Assembly: GCA_026399445.1 (NCBI GenBank)
Contig: JAPLRA010000064.1
Location: forward strand, 2,271 to 17,224
Direction: 5' to 3'
DNA: 14,954 nucleotides
Source: Sulfuritalea sp.
GTDB taxonomy: Bacteria; Pseudomonadota; Gammaproteobacteria; Burkholderiales; Rhodocyclaceae
The notes beneath the pieces are model-generated. The model was not told the origin of the DNA. It ran no database searches and saw only the letters and a program-made list of their open reading frames with translations. Positions within the stretch are counted from its first letter, which is position 1. Each line of letters opens with the position of its first letter. Below, piece by piece: positions 6,514 through 13,921 of the stretch. The position numbers were made by a program, and so were the translations under genes.

Positions 6514-7115
6514 AGCGTTATTTCGCCAGTCTCCTGTGTGCGGTGCTGCTGGGTTCTGCGCAGGCGGAAGACGCGCCGAAAATCGTGACTCCGGCGACGC
6601 CGGCCGAAGCGAAGCCGACGCTGGAAGTCCCGGTTCAGCGGATGGGCTACGCCTTCGAGCAGCCGGAAATCCTGATCCGCCAGCGCCTGTTCGGCCTCGC
6701 CCACGGACTATCCCTGCTGGCCGCTGCCTGTCTCGATCTGCCGGCCTATTCGGGACCGATCCAGGACGCGTACGCCGCATGGCATGCGAAGCAGGGTAAG
6801 ACGATCGAAGCCATCGTGCATGACCTTGCCGGCTACTACTTCGGGTCGCGCGCCGACGAGGCGCAGTGGCCCGATTTGTCGCGCGCCCTGAACCTCAGCG
6901 ATCGCATTGAAACCGCGTTGAGTGAAGTCACCTTGCACGCCGCCTGCGCCAGCCTGCCCGAAGCGATCGGCCGGTCGCGCTATGAACTCGACAGAATCCT
7001 CAAGGAAGGTTTTGAATCCGACCCCAAGGGGGCGGTCGCCGTTACCAGCCCGCAAAGCGGAAGTCCTGGTATGCAGAGCCCGCCAGCGCCGGCTTTTCAA
7101 AAGCCCGCCGAATGA
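6510..7115 (+). CDS. Periplasmic protein of unknown function between thiG and trmB
   Basis: I do not recognise a family. The 201-residue product starts with GTG (6510), overlapping the thiG stop as GTGA. It has a clear signal peptide: KRYFASLLCAVLLGSAQA with cleavage after residue 19. A low-complexity linker (ATPAEAKPTLEVP) follows, then a mostly helical domain at about 45-170 with two cysteines (Cys74 in AAACLDLP, Cys146 in HAACASLP) that could form a disulfide. The tail from about 175 is rich in Pro, Ser and Gly. The stop overlaps the trmB start as ATGA, so it is translated as part of the thiS-trmB operon. Codon use is like its neighbours, so it is a real gene. A role in cell-envelope function is only a guess from its export signal. 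Confidence 0.8.
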   Translation: MKRYFASLLCAVLLGSAQAEDAPKIVTPATPAEAKPTLEVPVQRMGYAFEQPEILIRQRLFGLAHGLSLLAAACLDLPAYSGPIQDAYAAWHAKQGKTIEAIVHDLAGYYFGSRADEAQWPDLSRALNLSDRIETALSEVTLHAACASLPEAIGRSRYELDRILKEGFESDPKGAVAVTSPQSGSPGMQSPPAPAFQKPAE

Positions 7116-7816
7116 GCGAGATCGACGACGCGGCGGCAGCAGAGCGCCGCGCCAGCCACATCCGCAGCTTCGTCCTGCGCCAGGGGCGCGTCTCCGATGC
7201 GCAGCGGCGCTTTCATGAGGAAGGCATGCCGCGCTGGGGCATTCCCTATCGACCGGGCGCGCTGGATTTCGACGTCGTCTTCGGTCGCCACGCGCCGCGG
7301 ATTCTCGAAATCGGCTGCGGCATGGGCGAGACCACCGCGACCATTGCTGCCGCGCATCCGCAGAACGACTATCTCGGCATCGAGGTGCACACCCCCGGCG
7401 TCCGCAGCCTGCTGAAGGAAATCGCCACGCGCGAACTTTCCAATCTGCGCGTGATCCAGCACGACGCGGTCGAGGTGGTGCGCGACATGATCGCGCCTGG
7501 TTCGCTTTCCGGCATCCATGTGTTCTTTCCCGATCCGTGGCCGAAGAAGCGCCAGCAGAAGCGCCGTTTGATCCAGCCTGAATTCGTCAAGCTGCTGGCG
7601 ACGCGGTTGGCGCCGAACGGCTACCTGCATTGCGCGACGGACTGGGAGGAGTACGCTGCCCAGATGTTGAATGTGCTCTCTGCCGAAACGCAACTGACCA
7701 ACATGGCCAAGGACTTCACGCCGCGACCGCCCTACCGGCCGCAGACCAAGTTCGAAAGCCGCGGCCTCAAGCTGGGCCACGGGGTGTGGGACGTGGTGTT
7801 TCGTCGGAAGACCTGA
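7112..7816 (+). CDS. trmB: tRNA (guanine-N7)-methyltransferase TrmB
   Basis: TrmB methylates guanine 46 in the variable loop of tRNAs using S-adenosylmethionine. The 234-residue product has the N-terminal RSFVLRQGR segment, the SAM-binding motif ILEIGCGMGETT (about 64-75), GIEVHTPGV, the family signature FFPDPWPKKRQQKRRL (about 139-154), LHCATDWEEYA and the C-terminal TKFESRGLKLGHGVWDVVF. Length and all motifs are normal. The ATG overlaps the preceding stop codon by one base in ATGA, and the next gene starts 3 bases after its stop. This indicates translational coupling within the operon. Confidence 0.95.
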   Translation: MSEIDDAAAAERRASHIRSFVLRQGRVSDAQRRFHEEGMPRWGIPYRPGALDFDVVFGRHAPRILEIGCGMGETTATIAAAHPQNDYLGIEVHTPGVRSLLKEIATRELSNLRVIQHDAVEVVRDMIAPGSLSGIHVFFPDPWPKKRQQKRRLIQPEFVKLLATRLAPNGYLHCATDWEEYAAQMLNVLSAETQLTNMAKDFTPRPPYRPQTKFESRGLKLGHGVWDVVFRRKT

Positions 7817-7818
7817 AC

Positions 7819-10062
7819 ATGCTGAACCTCGATCCGCGCAGCATCATACTGCTGGCCGGGATCATGGCCTTGCTGATGTCGGTCGTGCTGTTTTTTCTGC
7901 GGCGCAACTATCCGCCGTCGATCCGGGGACTCACGGAATGGGCGGCGGCGCCGGCGCTCATTTTTGTTTCCACCATGCTGCTGGGCGCGCGCGGAGTCAT
8001 TCCGGATTTTCTTTCGGTGGTCATTGGCAATGTGATGTTGCTTGTCGGCATCACGGTTCTGTATTTCGGCACCCAGCGCTTTTTCGGCCAGGAGCCATCG
8101 ATGCGCCTCTGGGGTGGCGCGATCCTCGCGGGCGCCGCCGTGCTGGTGTGGACCCATGTCGTGCCGCACTACGGAAATCGTGTGCTGATGATGGCGCTGC
8201 TCATGAGCCTGAACACATTCAGTCATTTGCGGCTGCTGCTGACCCGTGGCGCGCGAAGCCTTGCCACTTACTTGACCGCTCTGGCATTGCTGATCCAGAC
8301 CCTGGCACAGGTTTGGCGCTTCGCCACCGCGCTCGGCGCTCCGGCCGATGAAGCCCTGTTGCTTTTCTCGCCGGCACAGACAGTACTGGTCACCACCTAC
8401 GCCCTGAGCATGCTGATGGTCACCATCGGCGTGGTTCTGATGGCGACCGACAGGCTGCGTGCCGAACTCGAGCATCTGGCCACCCACGATTCATTGACCG
8501 GAGCACTCAATCGGCGCGCCCTGATCGAAGCCTGTGCGCTGGAGCTGGCGCGCTGCCGCCGCAACTATCAGGTCATGGCGCTGCTGGTGATGGACCTCGA
8601 TCATTTCAAGGCGATCAATGACACCCACGGCCACCAGACCGGCGACCGCGTGCTTGTCGATTTTGCGGGCCGCGTCGGCCATGTGCTGCGCCAGCCGGAT
8701 CGTTTCGGGCGCGTCGGCGGCGAGGAGTTCGTCGTCCTGCTGCCCGAGACCTCGCTGGCGGAAGCGCGGGTTGTGGCGGAACGGATTCGCGTCGAAGTCG
8801 AATCCGGCAACAAGGAACTGCCGGCTTGCACCGTGAGCATCGGCGTGACGGTCAGCGGACCGGATGACCTCGAAGTGGGCGCGATCGTTGCCCGCGCCGA
8901 CGCTGCGATGTATCGCGCCAAGGAAGGTGGCCGCAATCTTCGTCCCTTCTTTGCCCTTGCCTGTCTTGCCGGGCTCAGCCTGCCGCTGCTCTGGGTGGCG
9001 ATATTTCTTGGCGCGGTCGACACGCCCAATCCATCGTTCGCCGCAGTGCAATGGCACGCCCACGAAATGTTTTTCGGCTTCGGCTGGGCAGTACTCGGCG
9101 GATTCCTGCTGACATCGACCAAGAACTGGGTGCAGATACGCGGCTATCACGGCGCGGCCCTGATGTTGCTTGTTGCGGCTTGGCTGTTCGAGCGCGTCGG
9201 CATGTGGTTTGGCGGGAGCTGGCCGGCCTCGCTGTTCGCCATTTCCAACGTGCTGTTCCTCGCCTCCATCGTCGCCATGCTGCTGTGGACGCTGGTGCGT
9301 CATCGCAAGACCGATACCTTCCGCGACAACTGGCTCTTCCTGGTGATTCTCCCCGTCTTCCTGATCGCCAAACACCTGATGCTGAGCGTGGAGCATTTCC
9401 AACTCGGCGTCAGCATGGCCACCGGCTTGTTCCGCATGGCCTTTCTGGTGATGCTGGAACGCACATTGACGCAGTTCATGAAGGGCATTTTTCAAGTCGA
9501 CATCCTGCGCCATCAGGCGCTGGACAAGGCGATCAAGTTGCTGGGGCTGCTGCTGGTCGGCGCCGGCCTGATGCCGCCTCCGCTGGCGGGCTGGATTTCG
9601 CTGCTGCTGGCGCTGCTGCTGGCAGGCCGATTCCTGTTCTGGAAACCGCAGTTGGCGATGCGGCGGCTCGATCTCGGCATCATGTATCTGGGCTACGGCG
9701 CCATCGTGCTGCAACTTCTGGTCGAATTCCTTGGCCAGGTTGCGCCGCCGGCATGGGTTGGCGCGTTCTCGATGCATGTATTCGCGCTCGGCGTTATGGG
9801 CCTGATCATTCCGGCCATGCTGATCCGCATCTCGAAAGGGCACACCGGCCGAAAAGTGGTCTTCGAGCCGATGGACAAACTGGCGCTCTGGATCATGATC
9901 GCCGCCTTCGTGCTGCGCGTGATCACACCGCAGGTATGGCCTGACGCGTATAGCATATGGATTCTCCTTGCCGCTGCGGGCTGGTTCGCCGGCTTCGCGA
10001 TTCTGGCGTGGCGGCTGATTCCCATTCTGGCTCAGGCCCGGGTGGATGGCAGGGAACACTAG
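7819..10062 (+). CDS. Diguanylate cyclase (GGDEF) fused to an NnrS-like membrane domain
   Basis: The single frame of 747 residues holds two proteins normally separate. Residues 1-210 have about seven membrane segments with the C-terminus inside. Residues 212-373 form a GGDEF domain: DSLTGALNRRAL, LDHFKAINDTHGH, GGEEF at 300-304 (active type), the inhibitory I-site RQPD at 291-294 exactly five residues earlier, and YRAKEGGRN at the end. From residue 374 (LRPFFALACLAG) to the end it is NnrS-like: WHAHEMFFGFG at 412-422, ERTLTQFMKGIF, FALGVMGLIIPAMLIR and GHTGR at 674-678. NnrS is a haem/copper membrane protein tied to nitric oxide tolerance and denitrification in other bacteria. The cyclase makes c-di-GMP in the cytoplasm. 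ATG 7819 is preferred to in-frame starts inside trmB. The cyclase lacks a tail and NnrS lacks its usual N-terminal lead-in. Fusion by deletion or misassembly is possible. Confidence 0.87.
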   Translation: MLNLDPRSIILLAGIMALLMSVVLFFLRRNYPPSIRGLTEWAAAPALIFVSTMLLGARGVIPDFLSVVIGNVMLLVGITVLYFGTQRFFGQEPSMRLWGGAILAGAAVLVWTHVVPHYGNRVLMMALLMSLNTFSHLRLLLTRGARSLATYLTALALLIQTLAQVWRFATALGAPADEALLLFSPAQTVLVTTYALSMLMVTIGVVLMATDRLRAELEHLATHDSLTGALNRRALIEACALELARCRRNYQVMALLVMDLDHFKAINDTHGHQTGDRVLVDFAGRVGHVLRQPDRFGRVGGEEFVVLLPETSLAEARVVAERIRVEVESGNKELPACTVSIGVTVSGPDDLEVGAIVARADAAMYRAKEGGRNLRPFFALACLAGLSLPLLWVAIFLGAVDTPNPSFAAVQWHAHEMFFGFGWAVLGGFLLTSTKNWVQIRGYHGAALMLLVAAWLFERVGMWFGGSWPASLFAISNVLFLASIVAMLLWTLVRHRKTDTFRDNWLFLVILPVFLIAKHLMLSVEHFQLGVSMATGLFRMAFLVMLERTLTQFMKGIFQVDILRHQALDKAIKLLGLLLVGAGLMPPPLAGWISLLLALLLAGRFLFWKPQLAMRRLDLGIMYLGYGAIVLQLLVEFLGQVAPPAWVGAFSMHVFALGVMGLIIPAMLIRISKGHTGRKVVFEPMDKLALWIMIAAFVLRVITPQVWPDAYSIWILLAAAGWFAGFAILAWRLIPILAQARVDGREH

Positions 10063-10170
10063 CGCGCGATCTCCGAAGTTGTGATGCGCCTTCAAAAGGA
10101 GTAGCGTTTCTCCGCCGACAAAAAACAATCAGGCGCGTGGCTGCGCCCAATCCCGAACGGAGAAGAAGAC

Positions 10171-10620
10171 ATGCGAACAATCGGAAGTTGCCTGGCGATG
10201 GCTATTGCCGTGAGCCTGCTGATTCTGGGGGGCTGCTCGACCCGCGGCGATCTCACCGCCAATGAGCATCCCGACAAGGTGGTTTATCACATCAATGATT
10301 CGTCTAATGCGACGGCGGCCCTGCGCAACGTCGGCAACCATCTGGACGTGAACCCGCAGGCGCGGATCGTGGTGGTGACGCATGCGCTGGGTGTCGATTT
10401 TCTGATGGAAGGCGCACGGGACAAGAACGGCAATCCCTACAACGTGGCGGTCGAGGCCTTGACGGAACGCGGAGTGATTTTCGATGTCTGCGAAATCACG
10501 CTGAAGGGCCGCAAGCTGGAGCGCAGCCAGTTCATCCCGGAGGCGAAGTTCGTGCCGTCCGGCGTCGCTGAAATCGGCAAGCTGCAGGCGCGTGGCGGTT
10601 TCGCCTACCTCAAACCATGA
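10171..10620 (+). CDS. Predicted lipoprotein with a DsrE-like domain
   Basis: The product has 149 residues. The N-terminus (MRTIGSCLAM to LILGGC) is a lipoprotein signal with lipobox LGGC and Cys22 as the lipidated residue. After a short linker, residues about 36-149 have a DsrE/DsrF-like pattern: KVVYHINDSSNATAALRNVGNHL, PQARIVVVTHALGVDFLM, ALTERGVIFDVCEITLKG and FVPSGVAEIGKLQARGGFAYLKP. Soluble DsrE proteins relay persulfide sulfur through a conserved Cys. Cys107 (FDVCEITL) is in the expected place, but sulfur transfer is only an inference. A GGAG/AGAAG site precedes the ATG. The gene stands alone, 108 bases after the NnrS fusion, and converges on hemW 25 bases downstream. Confidence 0.82.
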   Translation: MRTIGSCLAMAIAVSLLILGGCSTRGDLTANEHPDKVVYHINDSSNATAALRNVGNHLDVNPQARIVVVTHALGVDFLMEGARDKNGNPYNVAVEALTERGVIFDVCEITLKGRKLERSQFIPEAKFVPSGVAEIGKLQARGGFAYLKP

Positions 10621-10645
10621 GGCTCAAGCGCCGGAGCGGAGGACG

Positions 10646-11696
10646 CTAGTCGAGAAACCCGGCGAGCAACTGGTTCAGGAAGCGCCGGCCGCGTGGCGTC
10701 GGGCGCATGGCTCCATCCGCCGTTTCCAGCAGGCCGTTTCGCCGTGCCGCCAGCGCCGACTTTTCAATGGAGGCGAGCGGCAGGCCGGTGCGCTCGGTGA
10801 ATAGTCCGAGCGGAAAGCCTTCATTCAGCCGTAGCGCATTCATCATGAATTCTCCGGGTAGGTCGGCGCGGGAGATGGATTGCTGCGTGCTGATGAAATT
10901 GCCGCGCGTGGCGCCCTCGAGATAGGCGCGCGGGTTGCGGTGGCGCGCTTCACGCCAGATGGTTTCGTGGTTCGAGAGCTTGCTGTGCGCGCCGGCGCCG
11001 ATGCCCAGGTAATCGCCGAAGGTCCAGTAGTTGAGGTTGTGCTGGCAGCGCGAGTTTTTGCTGACGGCGGGCTTGGCGGCCTGTGCCGATCGCCGTCGCG
11101 ATGTCGCGCTCGGCTTCAGCCAGCGTCTGCTGCGGCAGCGCGTACATCAGGTCGAGATTGACGCGGTCGAAATTATTCAGCGCCATGTCGATGGCGCGCT
11201 GCGCTTCAGCGCTATCGTGGATGCGCCCCAACGCTGCCAGCTTGGCGTCGTCGAAACTCTGCACGCCGATCGAAAGCCGATTGACTCCGGCTTCACGAAA
11301 AGCGGCGAACTTGGCGGCCTCCGCCGTGCCGGGATTGGCTTCGAGCGTGATCTCGGCGCCGGGGTGCAGCGGTACGCGCATGCGGATCGCCGCGAGCAGC
11401 GCATCGGCGGTTTCGGCGCGCATCAGGCTGGGGGTGCCGCCGCCGATGAAGATGCTGGTCACCGGCCGGTTCCAGATCTGCGGTAGCGCGGCTTCGAGAT
11501 CGGCGATCAGCGCGGCGAGATAGGCGGCATCGTCGATCGCGGTGCGGTTCTCGTGCGAGTTGAAATCGCAATAGGGGCACTTCTTCACGCACCACGGCCA
11601 GTGCACGTAGAGGGCCAGCGGTGGCGGCGCTGTCAGTCCGGAGCCCGAGTCAACAGTCGGCGCTGGTGCTACGGCGATCGGGATGATCGGAATCAC
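10646..11696 (-). pseudogene. hemW: hemW (haem chaperone, coproporphyrinogen III oxidase-like) with internal deletion and frameshift
   Basis: HemW is a radical-SAM-type protein that traffics haem. The N-terminal part (11696 to about 11087, about 203 codons) has a GTG start overlapping the rdgB stop, the LALYVHWPWCVKKCPYCDFNSH motif with its three cluster cysteines, FIGGGTPSL, EANPGT, GVNRLSIGVQSF and LDLMYALPQQTL. It then reaches DIATAIG and leaves the family pattern. The C-terminal part (about 11086 to 10646, about 146 codons) resumes in another frame with AQAAKPAVSKNSRCQHNLNYW, FGDYLGIGAGAHSK and RRFLNQLLAGFLD. The segment that should lie between (LSxYxLTxEPNTLF through YETSA in E. coli HemW, about 55 residues) is missing, and one surplus base remains. 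So about 3n+2 bases were lost near 11087. It is either a genuine pseudogene or an assembly fault. Confidence 0.85.
11655..11678. repeat. Copy 2 of the 24-base sequence, inside the 5' end of hemW
   Basis: This copy is identical to 3855-3878 except for C at the variable base. On the minus strand it encodes part of the poorly conserved N-terminal lead-in of HemW (IAVAPAPTV), ahead of the first family motif. It may be a fragment of a dispersed repeat taken into the gene. Confidence 0.7.
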
Positions 11697-12283
11697 ATCC
11701 CCAGCCGTAGGCGTTCTATCAGCAGCGCCAGCGCCTTGCCGCGATGCGAGCGACGGTTCTTTTCCTCGTGCGGCAGTTCGCCGGCGGTGAGGCCGGTGTT
11801 CGGCACCAGGAAGTAGGGGTCGTAGCCGAAGCCGCCGGCCCCGCGTGGCGTGTCGATGATCTCGCCATGCCATTCGCCTTCGGTGACGACCGGCTGCGGA
11901 TCGTCGGCATGGCGCATCAGTACCAGCACGGCGACGTAGTGTGCGCGGCGATCGCCGACACCGGCCAGATCGGCCAGCAGCTTGGCGTTGTTTTTTGCAT
12001 CCGACTTCGGCTCGCCGCCGTAGCGCGCCGAGAACACGCCGGGCGCACCGCCCAGCGCTGTAACGCACAGCCCCGAATCGTCGGCCAGTGCCGGCAGGCC
12101 GGTGAGCCTCGCGGCATGGCGTGCCTTGGCAATGGCGTTTTCGACGAAGGTGATGTGCGGTTCTTCGGCCTCGGGGACGTTGAAGGCGGACTGCGGCAGC
12201 ACTTCGAAATCGAAGGGCGCCAGCAGCTGGCCGAATTCGCGCAGCTTGCCGACGTTGCCGGAGGCAAGGACGAGTTTCTTCAT
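11693..12283 (-). CDS. rdgB: XTP/dITP pyrophosphatase (RdgB/HAM1 family)
   Basis: RdgB hydrolyses non-canonical purine triphosphates (ITP, dITP, XTP) to monophosphates, keeping them out of DNA and RNA. The 196-residue product has LVLASGNVGKLREF (4-17), PHITFVENAIAKARHA, ALADDSGLCV with the catalytic Asp pair, GVFSARYGG, GGFGYDPYF and EKNRRSHRGKAL near the end, all in the family order. I start at ATG 12283, which gives the usual MKKLVLASGN; an in-frame start 22 codons earlier lies inside rph. It begins 4 bases after the rph stop, and its own stop overlaps the hemW GTG start. Confidence 0.94.
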   Translation of the reverse strand: MKKLVLASGNVGKLREFGQLLAPFDFEVLPQSAFNVPEAEEPHITFVENAIAKARHAARLTGLPALADDSGLCVTALGGAPGVFSARYGGEPKSDAKNNAKLLADLAGVGDRRAHYVAVLVLMRHADDPQPVVTEGEWHGEIIDTPRGAGGFGYDPYFLVPNTGLTAGELPHEEKNRRSHRGKALALLIERLRLGM

Positions 12284-12287
12284 GCCG

Positions 12288-13019
12288 TCACCGTATCGCC
12301 AACGCCGACCTTTGGGCTGCAACAATATCGCCGATGCCGGCCGCGGCAAGTTCCAGCAGAATGTCCAGTTCGGCGCGCGAGAACGGCTCGCCTTCGGCGG
12401 TGCCCTGCACTTCGATGATGCCGCCGCTGGCCGTCATCACCACGTTCATGTCGGTGTCGCAGGTCGAATCCTCGGCGTAATCGAGGTCGAGCATCGGCTG
12501 ACCACCGACGATGCCGACCGAAACCGCGCCGACCAGTTCGCGCATCGGGTGGCTGGCCAGCTTGCCCCCGGCGACGAGTTTGGACAGGGCGTCGTGCAGC
12601 GCGACGCAGGCGCCGGTGATCGACGCGCAGCGCGTGCCGCCGTCGGCCTGCAGCACATCGCAATCGAGCGTGATCTGGCGTTCGCCGAGCGCGGCCATAT
12701 CGGTCACGGCACGCAGGCTGCGGCCGATCAGGCGCTGAATCTCCTGGGTGCGGCCGGACTGCTTGCCCTTCGCCGCTTCGCGCGCCATGCGCGTGTTGGT
12801 GGCGCGCGGCAACATGCCGTACTCGGCGGTCACCCAGCCGGAGCCCTTGCCGCGCAGAAAGCCCGGTACCGATTCCTCGACGCTGGCAGTGCACAGCACT
12901 TTGGTGGAGCCGAACTCGACCAGCACGCTGCCTTCCGCGTGGCAGGTGTAGTTGCGAGTGATCTTGAGGTTGCGCAGTTGCGATGCGGCGCGGTCAGTGC
13001 GTTGAAACGTGCTGCTCAT
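12288..13019 (-). CDS. rph: Ribonuclease PH
   Basis: RNase PH trims the 3' ends of tRNA precursors by phosphorolysis, forming a hexameric ring. The 243-residue product shows the complete family pattern: GSVLVEFGSTKVLCTASVEE, GKGSGWVTAEYGMLPRATNTR, the phosphate/RNA-binding GRTQEIQRLIGRSLRAVTD, the metal-binding region LDCDVLQADGGTRCASITG and LDYAEDSTCDTDMNVVM. The ATG overlaps the stop of the phosphatase gene as ATGA, and rdgB follows 4 bases after its stop. The rph-rdgB-hemW order is common in betaproteobacteria. Confidence 0.95.
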   Translation of the reverse strand: MSSTFQRTDRAASQLRNLKITRNYTCHAEGSVLVEFGSTKVLCTASVEESVPGFLRGKGSGWVTAEYGMLPRATNTRMAREAAKGKQSGRTQEIQRLIGRSLRAVTDMAALGERQITLDCDVLQADGGTRCASITGACVALHDALSKLVAGGKLASHPMRELVGAVSVGIVGGQPMLDLDYAEDSTCDTDMNVVMTASGGIIEVQGTAEGEPFSRAELDILLELAAAGIGDIVAAQRSALAIR

Positions 13020-13921
13020 GAGGATGCTCCATTGGGGGTGTGCGGAACGCGACGACGGATCGCCGCGATGGCGAGTTCGATGTCCTCGTCGCTGACCGGC
13101 GCGTCCGACTTCATTTTCTGTGCGGCCGGCCTCCGGTCAATGGTGTCAGTATCTTTGCCGGGATCAGGCGCTTCCCAGCGCATGGCAATCAGCGTCAGGT
13201 TGTCGGCCTCGGGGCCGGCGGCGAGTTCGGCGGCATTGAGCAGATGCGGCACCGTGGTATTGGGCGACGCCCGTCCGAGCTCGGTCACCAGCGTCTCGCC
13301 CAGGGGCGACCAGGCGCCGTCGGTGCACAAGGCAATCAGATCGCCATTCTGCAGTTTCACGGCGGGCGAGACTTCGATGTGCGGCTTGACGTCGCCGCCC
13401 AGACAACTGAAGACGCGGTTGCGCAGCGGGTGGGTAGCTGCTTCGGCATCGCTGAGATCGCCCTGATCAACCATGCGCTGCACGATGCTGTGGTCGCGCG
13501 TCTGGGCGACGCGGGGCGGTCCTTCGGCATGGCCGTGGATCAGGTACAGGCGCGAATCGCCGGCATGCGCCCAGCTCGCCAGCCCGTCCTGCACCACGCA
13601 GGCAATGCACGTGGTGCGCGGCGCAGCATGCGGCAGAATGCGGCAGTCGGTGGCGTAGCGGACGATGGTTTCATGCGCCTGCAGCAGCGTCGCGGCCAGA
13701 AACCCGGCCGGGTCGGCCAGGCGCGTTTTTGCTTCACGGCGAAAACGCTCGGTCAGGGTATCGATGGCAATCTGCGCGGCGACCTCGCCTTGCAGATGGC
13801 CGCCCATGCCATCGGCCACCACCATCAGCACGGCATCTTCGGTGGCCAGCCAGGTGACGCGATCCTGATTGATCCGGCGGCCGCCGATGCGACTTTCCTG
13901 GGCGATGGTGTAGTTCATCAT
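13016..13921 (-). CDS. PP2C-family serine/threonine phosphatase
   Basis: This 301-residue metal-dependent phosphatase has the PP2C motifs in order: GGRRINQDR (Asp20), VVADGMGGHLQGE (Asp37), GDSRLY (Asp122), TRDHSIVQRMV, LGGDVKPHIEV, CTDGAW (Asp201) and EADNLTLI (Asp240-Asn241). The Asp residues hold the two catalytic metals. A tail of about 45 residues after the domain is rich in charged residues and of unknown role. Two adjacent ATGs (13921 and 13918) overlap the kinase stop; I use the first. It sits directly after the kinase gene, so it probably removes phosphates that kinase adds. It overlaps rph at its 3' end. Confidence 0.9.
   Translation of the reverse strand: MMNYTIAQESRIGGRRINQDRVTWLATEDAVLMVVADGMGGHLQGEVAAQIAIDTLTERFRREAKTRLADPAGFLAATLLQAHETIVRYATDCRILPHAAPRTTCIACVVQDGLASWAHAGDSRLYLIHGHAEGPPRVAQTRDHSIVQRMVDQGDLSDAEAATHPLRNRVFSCLGGDVKPHIEVSPAVKLQNGDLIALCTDGAWSPLGETLVTELGRASPNTTVPHLLNAAELAAGPEADNLTLIAMRWEAPDPGKDTDTIDRRPAAQKMKSDAPVSDEDIELAIAAIRRRVPHTPNGASS

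Noticed and set aside
5635..6780. 381-codon minus-strand frame over thiG
   Set aside because: It is a shadow of thiG and the periplasmic gene; no recognisable domain and no ribosome site.
7630..7818. Earlier start of the cyclase-NnrS gene inside trmB
   Set aside because: The extra 63 codons are a shadow of trmB; ATG 7819 begins directly at the first membrane segment.
8491..10128. 545-codon open frame on the minus strand
   Set aside because: It is antisense to the GGDEF-NnrS gene and has the same Gln/His/Arg-rich artefact composition; the plus-strand frame has clear motifs throughout.
10132..10147. Possible terminator hairpin GGCGC/GCGCC before the DsrE-like gene
   Set aside because: The stem is only 5 bp and there is no T-run, so it does not support a terminator.
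12102..13466. 454-codon plus-strand frame over rdgB, rph and the phosphatase
   Set aside because: It is antisense to three well-identified genes; no protein family features.
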